Part shown: positions 19,089 through 27,916 of the stretch, in pieces
Layout: every line of letters begins with the position of its first letter
Numbering within the stretch: the first letter of the stretch is position 1
From: Streptomyces roseoverticillatus
Lineage (GTDB): Bacteria; Actinomycetota; Actinomycetes; Streptomycetales; Streptomycetaceae
Assembly (NCBI RefSeq): GCF_000719265.1
Contig: NZ_JOFL01000006.1
Coordinates: 124,001 to 188,000 of the forward strand
DNA: 64,000 nt
Direction of reading: 5' to 3'
Translations under genes and position numbers: made by a program
The notes under the pieces: model-generated
Told to the model about the DNA's origin: nothing
Seen by the model: only the letters and a program-made list of their open reading frames with translations
The model's database searches: none

Positions 19089-19787
19089 ATGACCGACAGC
19101 GTCTACACCCAGCTGCTCGACCTGGCGTGCGGCGCGTTCCTGCTCGCGGCCGTCGTCGTCCTGTGGCTGCGGCAACTGTCCTCGATCGTCCAGGTGTTCG
19201 CCCTCCAGGGCGTCGCCCTGGCCGCCGTCGCCGCCCTCCTCGGCCTGCACGAGGACCGCCTCGGCCTGCTCGCCGTCGCCGCCGGCATCGGCCTGCTGCG
19301 GGCCGGCGCCCTGCCGCGCCTCATGCTGCGCGCCCTGACCGCCGGCACGCCGCACCGCTCCCATCCCCACTACGAGGAGGACGTCAGCGAGAGCCGCGAG
19401 ACGCGACCCCTGGTCAACGTCGCCGCGTCCCTGCTGAGCGCGGCCCTCCTCACCCTCCTCGCCTACGCCGTGTCCCGGCCGCTGGTCGAACTGCACTCCA
19501 CGCCGGCGACCCGGGCCCTGCCCGTCGGGCTCGCCGTCGTCCTCATCGGCTTCTTCACCCTGGTCACCCGGCGCCGCGCGCTGGCCCAGGTGGTCGGCTT
19601 CCTGCTGCTGGACAACGGCATCACCGTCACCGCCTTCCTCGCCGCCTCCGGAGTCCCCCTGATCGTCGAACTCGGCGTGTCCTTCGACGTCCTCCTCGCC
19701 GTTCTCGTCCTGCAGATCCTCACCACCCGGATGCGGGCCGCCTTCGGCGGCACCGGTATCGACGACCTGCGGGAGCTACGCGACTGA
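19089..19787 (+). CDS. hycP: HycP/HyfE-like membrane subunit
   Basis: 232 residues, mostly membrane segments, equivalent to HyfE (a NuoK-like subunit with extra helices) and to HycP (Rv0085). ATG 19089 is preferred over an overlapping GTG at 19074 because GAGGG lies four bases upstream. The region after about residue 80 (PHRSHPHYEEDVSESRE) is a charged loop, then six further hydrophobic segments. The stop overlaps the next start (TGATG). Confidence 0.82.
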   Translation: MTDSVYTQLLDLACGAFLLAAVVVLWLRQLSSIVQVFALQGVALAAVAALLGLHEDRLGLLAVAAGIGLLRAGALPRLMLRALTAGTPHRSHPHYEEDVSESRETRPLVNVAASLLSAALLTLLAYAVSRPLVELHSTPATRALPVGLAVVLIGFFTLVTRRRALAQVVGFLLLDNGITVTAFLAASGVPLIVELGVSFDVLLAVLVLQILTTRMRAAFGGTGIDDLRELRD

Positions 19788-21910
19788 TGACGCACGCCAC
19801 CACCGCACTGCTGCTGACCGCGCCCATCGTGGTGCCGCTCGCCACGTCCGCCGCGTACGCCGCGTCCGGCCTGCGCGACGCGAAGGCACGCGCCGGGGCC
19901 GCCGCCCTCGCGCACCGCACGCCGCGCCGGCGCGGCGCCGCGGCGCCCGTGGCCACGCTCGTCCTCCGTCCGGGCCGCGGCCCCGCCGCATACGGCACGG
20001 CACCGGCCGACGGCTCGCCGTACCCGGCCCGGGGCGAGTCCGCCTGGCCGGGCGGGGCGCCCGCGGCGCCTTCGGACCTCGGAGCCGGATCCGGCGGCCC
20101 GGCCAAGGGTCCGGGCGTGTCCACCCGGGCCGGCAGAGGCGGCTCCGTGCCGTCCGGCCCCGGCACCGGACCTGACGGTTCCACCGGCCCGGGCAGGGGA
20201 CCGGGCTCGTCCGCCCGCCCCGGCAGCGGATCCCCGGCACCTTCCGGCCCCGGCTCCGGAGCCGGTACGGGATCCGCCGCGGCCGCCTGGTCCGGCGCTC
20301 CGGCCGGCACCGCCCCGGACGGGATCACCCGCTCCGGCAGGGGATCTTCCGTGCCTCCGGGCGGACCCGGCACCCGGGCCGGGGGAGGCGTCCGCCCCGA
20401 TGCCGGAACCGCCACATCCGCCCGGCCCGGCGCCGGACCCTCCGCGGTGCCGCGGCCCTGCGGCGCCCCCCGCACCTGGGGGGCACTCCGCGCCGCGCGC
20501 AGCGGCCCCGTGCCCCGCCCGCTCACCGGCCGGCTCGGGCTCGTCTCCCCGTTCGCGATCCTCACCTGCGGGGCCGCCCTCGCCTGCACCGTCCCCGACA
20601 GCGGTCCCGTCACCGCCTACGGGCGGCTGCTGCGCGCCGACGCGCTGACCGTCTGGATGCTCCTCACCGTCGGCGCGGTCGCCTGCCTGGCCTGCGCCGC
20701 CAACCCCGCCCACCTCGCCCACGAGCGCACCGACGAACCCGCGGCCCGCCGCTACCTCCTGCTCGTCCACGCCTTCCTCGCCGCCATGAGCGCCGCGGTC
20801 CTCGCCGCCAACCTCGGCGTGCTGTGGGTCGCCATCGAGGCCACCACCATCGTCACGGCCTTCCTCGTCGGCCACCGGCGCACCCGCGCCTCCGTCGAAG
20901 CCGCCTGGAAATACGTGGTGATCTGCTCGGCGGGCATCGCCCTGGCCTTCCTCGGCACCGTCCTCCTCTACTACGCGGCCCGCCAGGCCGGCATCCCCGA
21001 GGCGGACGCCCTGGACTGGCAGGCCCTCAGGGCGCACGCCGACCGGCTCGACCCGTCCGTCACCCGGCTGGCCACCGGCCTCGTCGTCCTCGGCTTCGGC
21101 GCCAAGGCCGGCCTCGCGCCCCTGCACGCCTGGCTGCCCGACGCCCACAGCCAGGCACCCGCGCCCGTCTCGGCCCTGATGTCCGGCGTCCTGCTCTCCG
21201 TCGCCTTCGCGGGCCTCCTGCGCTACAAGGTGATCGCGGACGCGGCCCTCGGCACGGGCTTCACCCGCACCCTGCTCGCGGGCGTCGCCGTCCTCACCCT
21301 CGCCCTGGCCGCCGCCCTCCTGCTGGCCCAGCGTGACTGCAAGCGCATGCTCGCGTACTCCAGCATGGAGCACATGAGCCTGATCGCCCTCGGCACGGCC
21401 GTGGGCAGCCCGCTCGCCCTCTCCGCCGTCCTGCTGCACATCGCGGGCCACGGGCTCGCGAAGACCGTGGCGTTCTGCGCCTCCGGCCACATCGCACGGT
21501 TGTGCGGCACCACCCGCATCGGCAGGATCCGCGGACTGCTCGCCCACTCGCCCTGCCTCGGCACCGCCTTCGGCGCGGCCGTCGTGGCCCTGCTCGGCCT
21601 GCCGCCGTTCGGCCTCTTCGCCTCCGAACTGGGCATCGCGCGTGCGGGGTTCCTCTCCGGCCCCCGCTGGGCCCTGGCCGCCGCCCTCGTCCTGATGCTC
21701 GCGGCCTTCGCCGCCCTGGCCGCCCGCGCCGCCCGGATGCTCCTGGGGCCGCCGCCGGGCGAGGACGACGAGGAGGAGCCCGTACCGCTGGGCGCCGACG
21801 CCGCGGCCCCCCTGGTCGCCGGCCTGGCCGCCTGCGCGGCCCTCGGCGTCACCACCGGGCCCCTCACCACGCTGCTGTCCGAGGCCGGCGAGATCATCGG
21901 AGGCCACTGA
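19787..21910 (+). CDS. hycQ: HycQ/HyfF-like antiporter subunit with disordered insert
   Basis: 707 residues. Residues 1-30 form the first membrane helix; residues about 31-246 are a Gly/Pro/Ser/Ala-rich low-complexity stretch; from about 250 (GLVSPFAILTCG) the NuoN/HyfF-type antiporter fold resumes, with the channel Glu in WVAIEATTI and Lys in GFGAKAGLAPLHAWLPDAHS. The family is normally near 490 residues and lacks this insert. The insert keeps the reading frame and local GC3 bias, so it is translated. Counterpart of Rv0086. An acidic cluster GEDDEEEPV lies in the last loop. Confidence 0.85.
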   Translation: MTHATTALLLTAPIVVPLATSAAYAASGLRDAKARAGAAALAHRTPRRRGAAAPVATLVLRPGRGPAAYGTAPADGSPYPARGESAWPGGAPAAPSDLGAGSGGPAKGPGVSTRAGRGGSVPSGPGTGPDGSTGPGRGPGSSARPGSGSPAPSGPGSGAGTGSAAAAWSGAPAGTAPDGITRSGRGSSVPPGGPGTRAGGGVRPDAGTATSARPGAGPSAVPRPCGAPRTWGALRAARSGPVPRPLTGRLGLVSPFAILTCGAALACTVPDSGPVTAYGRLLRADALTVWMLLTVGAVACLACAANPAHLAHERTDEPAARRYLLLVHAFLAAMSAAVLAANLGVLWVAIEATTIVTAFLVGHRRTRASVEAAWKYVVICSAGIALAFLGTVLLYYAARQAGIPEADALDWQALRAHADRLDPSVTRLATGLVVLGFGAKAGLAPLHAWLPDAHSQAPAPVSALMSGVLLSVAFAGLLRYKVIADAALGTGFTRTLLAGVAVLTLALAAALLLAQRDCKRMLAYSSMEHMSLIALGTAVGSPLALSAVLLHIAGHGLAKTVAFCASGHIARLCGTTRIGRIRGLLAHSPCLGTAFGAAVVALLGLPPFGLFASELGIARAGFLSGPRWALAAALVLMLAAFAALAARAARMLLGPPPGEDDEEEPVPLGADAAAPLVAGLAACAALGVTTGPLTTLLSEAGEIIGGH

Positions 21911-21912
21911 GC

Positions 21913-23442
21913 ATGCAACCGGCCACCGCGCACCGCACCGTCACCGACATCGGCCCCGCCGAACTGCCCGGCAGAGCCGCCGACCTCCTGGTCGGCGGCC
22001 ACCGCCTCGCCCTCGTCGCCGCCCACCACGACAGCGCCGACGAACCCGGCGGCCGGGCCGTCCGCGTCGTCTACCTCTTCGTCGCCGGCCCGCCCGACAC
22101 CCGCACCGAACTCCACGTCCGCCTCGATCCGAAGGCCCCCGAACTCCCCACCCTCGCCCACCTCTCCTTCCCCGCCGGCCGCTTCGAGCGCGAGATGCGA
22201 GACCTGCACGGCATCGTGCCGCTGGGCCATCCGCTCCCGCACCGCCTCGTGCGCCACTTCCACTGGCCCCGCGGCTGGTACCCGATGCACCCCGACGCCG
22301 GCCCGCCCCCGCCCTTCGCCGAACCCGAGGGCCCCTACCCGTTCCTGGAGGTCGAGGGGGAGGGCGTCTACGAGATCCCCGTCGGCCCCGTCCACGCCGG
22401 CATCATCGAACCCGGCCACTTCCGCTTCTCCGTCGTCGGCGAGACGATCATCAAGCTCAAGGCCCGGCTGTGGTTCGTCCACAAGGGCATCGAGAAGCTC
22501 TTCGAGGGCCGCACCCCCGACCAGGGCCTGCCGCTCGCCGAGCGGATCAGCGGCGACACCGCCGTCGGCCACGCACTGGCCTACTGCCTCGCCGTGGAGG
22601 AGGCCACGGGCGCCCACGTCCCCCTCGACGCCCGCCGCGCCCGCGCCCTCCTCCTCGAACTCGAACGCCTCCACAACCACGTCGCCGACCTCGGCGCGCT
22701 CTGCAACGACGTCGGCCACGGCATCCTGCACGCCCGCGCCCAGCACGTCCGCGAACGCCTGCTGCGCCTGAACCAGGAGGTCACCGGGCACCGGCTGCTG
22801 CGCGGCGGCGTCGTGCCCGGCGGCTCCGTGCTGCGCGCCGTGCCCGGACCGGCCCGGCTCCGGGAGCTGGGCCGGGAGATCCGTGACATCGTCACCCTCG
22901 CCCTCGGCCACACCACCGTGCGCGACCGCTTCACCGGCACCGCCCGCCTCGACGTGACCGCGGCCCGCGACCTGGGCTGCCTCGGCTACGTCGCCCGGGC
23001 CAGCGGCCTGTCCACCGACGCGCGCGCGAGCCACCCCTTCCACGACCACGGGGGAGCGCTGACCATCCCCGTCCACACCACCGGTGACGTCCTGGCCCGC
23101 TTCCTCGTCCGGGCCGAGGAGGCCGAGGCCTCGCTGGCGACCGCCGAGCGGCTCGCGGCCGGGATGGAGGCGGGCCGGACCACGGGGACCTCGCTCGCCT
23201 GGCCGCCGCTGTTCGCCCGCGGCACCCGCCGCGCCGGCGTCGGCATCGTGGAGGGCTGGCGCGGCACGATCACCACGCGGGTCGAGCTCGGCGCGGGCGA
23301 GACGCTCACCCGGGTCAAGACCGTCGACCCGTCCTTCTTCAACTGGCCCGCCCTGCCCGTGGCACTGGCGGACACGATCGTCCCCGACTTCCCCCTGGCC
23401 AACAAGAGCTTCAACCTGTCGTACGCGGGCAACGACCTCTGA
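21913..23442 (+). CDS. hycE: HycE-like large subunit without NiFe ligands
   Basis: 509 residues fusing a NuoC-like domain (about 1-165) to a NuoD/hydrogenase large-subunit domain. The first NiFe ligand motif, RxCGxC, reads RISGDT (S213, T216) and the C-terminal DPCxxC reads VDPSFFNWP, so the active-site metal cannot be held. The C-terminus DFPLANKSFNLSYAGNDL is typical of the hydrogenase-related HycE group (Rv0087). The complex should therefore be an energy-converting hydrogenase-related (Ehr) complex rather than a hydrogenase. The electron or ligand substrate is unknown. ATG starts two bases after the upstream stop. Confidence 0.88.
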   Translation: MQPATAHRTVTDIGPAELPGRAADLLVGGHRLALVAAHHDSADEPGGRAVRVVYLFVAGPPDTRTELHVRLDPKAPELPTLAHLSFPAGRFEREMRDLHGIVPLGHPLPHRLVRHFHWPRGWYPMHPDAGPPPPFAEPEGPYPFLEVEGEGVYEIPVGPVHAGIIEPGHFRFSVVGETIIKLKARLWFVHKGIEKLFEGRTPDQGLPLAERISGDTAVGHALAYCLAVEEATGAHVPLDARRARALLLELERLHNHVADLGALCNDVGHGILHARAQHVRERLLRLNQEVTGHRLLRGGVVPGGSVLRAVPGPARLRELGREIRDIVTLALGHTTVRDRFTGTARLDVTAARDLGCLGYVARASGLSTDARASHPFHDHGGALTIPVHTTGDVLARFLVRAEEAEASLATAERLAAGMEAGRTTGTSLAWPPLFARGTRRAGVGIVEGWRGTITTRVELGAGETLTRVKTVDPSFFNWPALPVALADTIVPDFPLANKSFNLSYAGNDL

Positions 23443-23456
23443 CGCCTACGCGGCCC

Positions 23457-23645
23457 TCACACGTCGGGGTCGACATTGTGCAGGCGGGCGAGGCGCAGCA
23501 CGTCGTCGAGCTCGTCGGCCGCGACGGCGGCTCCGTAGGCGTCCCCGTCGGTCTCGGCCTCCGCAAGGGCCTCCCGCGCCTCTCGCACGCGCCGTCGCAC
23601 GGCCTCGGCGAATTCGCTCACGACGGCCCCCAGCACGATGGGCAT
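23457..23645 (-). CDS. Small helical protein
   Basis: 62 residues: MPIVLGAVVSEFAEAVRR, then a charged, Ala/Glu/Asp-rich helical stretch with AADELDDVLRLA, ending NVDPDV. Composition, codon bias and the heptad-like pattern suggest a genuine small soluble protein of a kind common in streptomycetes; no function is known to me. An internal GTG (VSEF) could be the real start. Convergent with the hycE-like gene, 14 bases apart. Confidence 0.6.
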   Translation of the reverse strand: MPIVLGAVVSEFAEAVRRRVREAREALAEAETDGDAYGAAVAADELDDVLRLARLHNVDPDV

Positions 23646-23666
23646 GAACAGGCGATTCCTTGAATT

Positions 23667-24647
23667 CTAGAGCCGATCCGGCCCGGTGGCGCCCCGCGAA
23701 CCGGCTCCTGGTTCCGCGGTCGTCCGTGCCGACCTGCGGCCCTGATACCCACCGAGTCCGGCACCGGGCCCGGAGCGCAGGTCCTCCTCGATCATCGCTT
23801 CCGGTCCCGCCGCCATCCGTTCCCGCAAACGCGCCCTGTTGGCCCTCCAGTCCGGCCCGGCGACGTAATGGCGCGGATGCTCCAGGTGCAGGCAGGCGAG
23901 GGAGGCCTCGGTGTGCCAGCCGCGGATCAGCGGGGCGCGCGAAGCCACCTTCACCAGCAGGTCGTCGTCCTCGCAGCCCCAGCCCGTGTAGGCCGTGCAG
24001 TACCCGCCGACCTGCGCGAACCACTCCGCCGGCAGGAGGAGCTGGCCCCAGTGGAAGGGCGGCTGGCGCTGCATGTGCTCCGGGAGCCCGAACACGTACG
24101 CGGCCGGCGGCGGCCAGACCATCGGGGTGGACATCCGCAGGGAGCCCGCGCCCAGCATGTCCCGTTCCAGCCGTTCACCGGTGTGGGGGACGAGGACCGG
24201 GCCGGGGGCCCCCGTGACGTAGCAGACCCGCCCGGCCGGCGCCGCGACGCGGATGCCGACGGGCTCCGGCACGCCGGTGCGGGCCAGGGCCGGGGCGCCA
24301 CCGGGCAGCCGGTACATCCAGGGCTGCGCGAGCGCGGCGCCGTCCGCCAGCCGCAGGGCCCGCCGCAGGTAGTCCCGGCCGAGCGGGAGGACATCGGTGT
24401 CCGTCAGGCACAGGAGGGGAGAGCGGGCGGCCGCGGCGGCGATGTTGCGCAGCACGCCCGCCGAGCGGATCTCCGGGTCCGCGCGGATCACCCGCCCTCC
24501 CGGGAGGTCCACGTCCAGGTCGCCGGCGGTCGCCACCACCACTTCGCAGGGCACGTCCTGCGCCAGCCAGGCCGCGGCGACGCCGGCCAGGCCGGCCCGG
24601 CCCTGGTGGTCCCCGTAGAGCGGCATGACCACGGTCACTTCGGGCAT
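23667..24647 (-). CDS. GT2-type glycosyltransferase with galactosyltransferase-like C-half
   Basis: 326 residues. N-terminal GT-A fold (VTVVMPLYGDH), a DTD metal motif in LLCLTDTDVLPLG, and a C-terminal segment PPFHWGQLLL plus GWGCEDDDLLVKVA, which matches the acceptor/DDD motif of Glyco_transf_7C. It would move a sugar from an NDP-sugar, in the cytosol. ATG 24647 has GGAGGGG upstream. It overlaps the preceding GT4-GT2 gene by 13 bases. It is paralogous to the divergent glycosyltransferase at 26991, sharing the N-terminal strand, the QPWMYRL segment and the GCEDDDL motif. Confidence 0.85.
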   Translation of the reverse strand: MPEVTVVMPLYGDHQGRAGLAGVAAAWLAQDVPCEVVVATAGDLDVDLPGGRVIRADPEIRSAGVLRNIAAAAARSPLLCLTDTDVLPLGRDYLRRALRLADGAALAQPWMYRLPGGAPALARTGVPEPVGIRVAAPAGRVCYVTGAPGPVLVPHTGERLERDMLGAGSLRMSTPMVWPPPAAYVFGLPEHMQRQPPFHWGQLLLPAEWFAQVGGYCTAYTGWGCEDDDLLVKVASRAPLIRGWHTEASLACLHLEHPRHYVAGPDWRANRARLRERMAAGPEAMIEEDLRSGPGAGLGGYQGRRSARTTAEPGAGSRGATGPDRL

Positions 24648-26734
24648 GAGGACCCCTCCTGCCGGGTGCGGCGCCACCGCGCCGACTGGCTGATCTCGAC
24701 GCGGTTCTTCCACAGGTGCAGCAGGTGGTGCCAGGCCGCCGGCGCCTGGGCCGCCAGCAGGTCGGCGTGCTTGCCGAGGATGTACTGCTGCTCGTCCACG
24801 AACAGCTCGCCGGGGGAGGCGAAGGTGAGCGATGCGGCGTGCCGCCGGTAGGAGAAGAGGGCCCGGGGAATGACGTCGCCCTCCTGTCCGGCCCGCTCCA
24901 GCCGTATCAGCAGTTCCACGTCGTCGAGCGTCGGCAGCCGCTCGTCGTAGCCGCCGACCGCGGCCAGGGCCGAGCGGCGCAGGAGGCGGGTGCGTTTGCC
25001 GCCGGTGTTGAGGAAGGACATCAGGACGGGCACCGTGCCCAGGGGCGCGTCCATGGCGTTCACCAGGCCGAAGTGCCGTACGTAGCAGGTGACGTGAGCC
25101 AGCTCGGGTGCGCGCCGGAGCGCTGCCATGGCGGTCGCCAGGCAGTCGTGGTCCAGCAGGTCGTCCCCGTCGAGGGGAAGGACGAACTCCCCGCCGGCCG
25201 CGGCGATGCCCGCGTTATACGCCGACCCGGGACCCCCATTGGGTTTGTCGACCTTGACGACACCGGTCAGCGCGTCGAAGGCGGCGCGGGTCGCGGGGTC
25301 GGTGGAGCCGTCGTTGACCACGACGATCTCGACCCGGGGGTGGGTCTGCGCCCGGACCGAGCCGAGGGTCTCGGCCAGCCAGCGGCCCTTGTTGTAGACG
25401 GTGATCACCACGGAGACGGTGGGACAGGAGACGGTGGGACAGGCGTCCGGGGCACCCGAGGTGTCCGGGGGAAGAGCCGAGTCCGCCGTCCCCGGTCCGG
25501 CGACGGGCTCCCTCCGTGGGCTTCGCCGTGCCTCGCGGTAGGCGTCGACGAGCTGCCGCCCGGCGGTCACCGGGTCGCCGTAGGCCCGGACAGCGGCGGA
25601 CGCGCGCGGGGCGACCTCGTCCAGGAGCCGTGGACCGGCACCGGTGAGCCGGCCCAGCAGGCGGGCCAGCGCGTCCGCGTCACCCGCCGGCGCGACGAAC
25701 CCGGACCTCCCGTCCGTGACCAGCTCCGCCGTGCCCCCGCCGGAGGCGCACACGACCGGGCAGCCCTGGCTCATCGCCTCCAGCGCCTCGTAGCGGCAGT
25801 TGTCCCAGCGCGCCGGGACCACGCACAGCAGGCTGCTGCGCCACAGGCGCACCCGGTCGGGAACCGCGGCGGGGTCGAGGAAGGTGACGCGGCCGCGCAA
25901 CGGGCCGGTGACGAGCCGGCCGAGGTTCCGGTCGCCGGGCAGGCCCGGCCCGTGGCGCCCGGGCCGGCGGCCGAACAACGTGAACGTGAGGTCCGGGTCG
26001 GACCGGGCGAGCCGGGCGGCGGCGGTGAGGAAGACATCGACCCCGCCCAGGGGCCCGACCGGCCCGGCGAACGTCACCCGCCGCGGCGGACGAGGGCCGT
26101 CCGGCGGGCGGGGAACGAGGTCGGCGGGGGAGAGCGGGTAGGGACTGCTGCGGCATCTGTCGTTGAGGGCCCGCGCGTATCCGGCGGCCCGTTGCGAGGG
26201 GAGCAGCAGCAGGTCGGCGTGGCGCAGGCAGTACTCCTCGGCGTACGCGGTCATGGCGCGGTCGGTGTCCCCCGGCTGCTCCCCGCTGAGCGGGGCCGTC
26301 AGCGCGGCGGGCGCGTGCACCCGGACGGTGAGTGCGGTGTCCCGGAACTCGCCGAGCAGCCGTTTGGCCCGGATGGTGGTCAGGCCTTCGCCGTCGCGCT
26401 CCGGGAACTCCACCGCGTCGAGCCCGGATTCCGCGGCGAGGGCGCGCAGAGCTCCGTACACCCGGTCGGCATGGGCATGCGCGGGCGTAGCATAGACGTA
26501 CCCTTCGGGCCGCACGGGCAGCGGGACGGGCAGCAGGCCGCATCGCTCCGCGGCTGCGAAGTCACCGCCGGCCGCCACCAGGTGGACGCGATGGCCCCCG
26601 CGCACGAGCTGCCGGCCGGCGTTGAGGACGTATCGGCTCGTCTGGTCCCACGACGGCCGGAACTCGCGGACCACCAGGGCCACCCGCAGTCCCGCCCGTC
26701 CTTCCGTTCCCGCTTTCACCGCTGCCGGCAGCAC
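24635..26734 (-). CDS. Two-domain glycosyltransferase, GT4 fused to GT2
   Basis: 699 residues. Residues about 17-420 are a GT-B, GT4-like enzyme (VALVVREFRPSWDQTSRYV; donor-site ARWDNCRYEALEAMSQGCPVVCAS with the E-x7-E pattern). After a Pro/Ser linker, residues about 450-690 form a GT-A GT2 domain (VSVVITVYNKGRW, DGST, LDGDDLLDHD). GTG 26734 is chosen for GGGAG four bases upstream. Such fusions let one polypeptide add two sugars or act processively. Translationally coupled to the following glycosyltransferase. Confidence 0.85.
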   Translation of the reverse strand: MLPAAVKAGTEGRAGLRVALVVREFRPSWDQTSRYVLNAGRQLVRGGHRVHLVAAGGDFAAAERCGLLPVPLPVRPEGYVYATPAHAHADRVYGALRALAAESGLDAVEFPERDGEGLTTIRAKRLLGEFRDTALTVRVHAPAALTAPLSGEQPGDTDRAMTAYAEEYCLRHADLLLLPSQRAAGYARALNDRCRSSPYPLSPADLVPRPPDGPRPPRRVTFAGPVGPLGGVDVFLTAAARLARSDPDLTFTLFGRRPGRHGPGLPGDRNLGRLVTGPLRGRVTFLDPAAVPDRVRLWRSSLLCVVPARWDNCRYEALEAMSQGCPVVCASGGGTAELVTDGRSGFVAPAGDADALARLLGRLTGAGPRLLDEVAPRASAAVRAYGDPVTAGRQLVDAYREARRSPRREPVAGPGTADSALPPDTSGAPDACPTVSCPTVSVVITVYNKGRWLAETLGSVRAQTHPRVEIVVVNDGSTDPATRAAFDALTGVVKVDKPNGGPGSAYNAGIAAAGGEFVLPLDGDDLLDHDCLATAMAALRRAPELAHVTCYVRHFGLVNAMDAPLGTVPVLMSFLNTGGKRTRLLRRSALAAVGGYDERLPTLDDVELLIRLERAGQEGDVIPRALFSYRRHAASLTFASPGELFVDEQQYILGKHADLLAAQAPAAWHHLLHLWKNRVEISQSARWRRTRQEGSSCPK

Positions 26735-26977
26735 GGGGCTCCCATCATCATGGCATCGGCGCTTTTCCCCGCCTCTTTCTCCGCCTCCGGTAAATGCAGC
26801 ACCGTCAGGTTCCTTACGACGGAGCTCGTTCCGTCGTAAGCCGGCTGCGCAGCGATGGTCAGCAATTCCCGCCCCCTCGGCAGTGGAACAGATGTGGCAT
26901 TTCTTGGCGGCCCCCGGCGTCGCCCGCGCGCTGGCCGAAAATCCCATGGCCCTGTTCTGCGGAACCGGTCCCGGACC

Positions 26978-26983
26978 TATCGT
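26978..26983 (+). promoter_or_regulatory. Leaderless -10 element of a glycosyltransferase gene
   Basis: TATCGT followed by seven bases and the ATG at 26991. It lies in a lower-GC spacer (26735-26990) between two divergent glycosyltransferase genes and fixes the start of the + strand gene. Confidence 0.5.
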
Positions 26984-26990
26984 TCCGGAA

Positions 26991-27896
26991 ATGACCCGGA
27001 ACATCATTGAAGTGAGCGTGATAATTCCGCTCTACGGGCACCACGCAGGGCGGGCGAGCGTCGCCGCGGTGGCCGCCGCGTGGCTGTCCCAGGACGTGCC
27101 CTGTGAGGTGATCCTCGCCACCGCGGGCGACATGCACCTCGGCGACACCGGCGGCGCACGGCTGCTGTGCGCCCCGCCCGGGCTGCGCGCGCCGGGACTG
27201 CTGCGCAACGCCGGGGCGGCGGTGGCCCGCGGCAGGATGCTGTACCTCTCCGACTCCGACGTGGCTCCGCTGGGGCGCGACTACCTGAGCCGGGCCCTGG
27301 CGGCGGCCCGGGACCACGGCGGCGCCTGGGCGCAGCCCTGGATGTACCGGCTCGACGGGCCCGCGAGGCGTGCCGCCGTCGTCGACCTGCGCCCCGGGCC
27401 GGGCACCGGCGGCCGGCCGTACTGCATGGTGACCGCGGACTCCGGCGGGACGCTGCACCCGTGCCCCGGCGAGGTCATCTCCCGTCAGCGCATGGAGCAC
27501 TGCGGTGCGGTCACCGAACTCCCCGTCATGTACCCGCCGCCCGGCACGGACAGGCACCCCGGCGACCTGCGGGAGTGGCGGGCCCCCTTCCACTGGGGGG
27601 CGATGCTGCTCGGACGCCGGCTGTTCGAGGAGGTGGGCGGCTACTGCCGCGGCTACTACGGCTGGGGCTGCGAGGACGACGACCTGTTCGTGAAGGTCGC
27701 CTCGCGGGCTCCGGTGGCCATGGGCTGGGCCGATCCCGGCAGCGGCATCGGCTGCCTGCACTTCGAGCACCCCTACCCCTACAGCGGCACGCCCGAGCGG
27801 GAGGCCAACAGCACCCTGTACGCGCGGCGGGTGGCCGAGGGAGCGGCCGCGATGATCGAGGAGGATCTCACCGGCGCGCGGGCGGCCCGCGTCTGA
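26991..27896 (+). CDS. GT2-type glycosyltransferase, paralogue of the 23667-24647 gene
   Basis: 301 residues. N-terminal VSVIIPLYGHH, metal motif in MLYLSDSDVAPLG, and C-terminal APFHWGAMLLG plus GWGCEDDDLFVKVA, the same arrangement as the gene at 23667. The start is set by the leaderless promoter at 26978. It is divergent from the GT4-GT2 fusion gene and convergent with the next glycosyltransferase. The pair probably arose by duplication and now serves different acceptors in one pathway. Confidence 0.85.
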   Translation: MTRNIIEVSVIIPLYGHHAGRASVAAVAAAWLSQDVPCEVILATAGDMHLGDTGGARLLCAPPGLRAPGLLRNAGAAVARGRMLYLSDSDVAPLGRDYLSRALAAARDHGGAWAQPWMYRLDGPARRAAVVDLRPGPGTGGRPYCMVTADSGGTLHPCPGEVISRQRMEHCGAVTELPVMYPPPGTDRHPGDLREWRAPFHWGAMLLGRRLFEEVGGYCRGYYGWGCEDDDLFVKVASRAPVAMGWADPGSGIGCLHFEHPYPYSGTPEREANSTLYARRVAEGAAAMIEEDLTGARAARV

Positions 27897-27916
27897 GCCG
27901 GCGACGCCCGCCGCCC

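Noticed and set aside
15452..23442. Calling the operon a formate hydrogenlyase or NiFe hydrogenase
   Set aside because: All NiFe cysteine ligands are missing from the large subunit and there are no formate dehydrogenase, HycB/HycF or maturation genes.
27013..27030. GTG 27013-type internal start for the glycosyltransferase
   Set aside because: The leaderless signal TATCGT-N7-ATG fixes the start at 26991.
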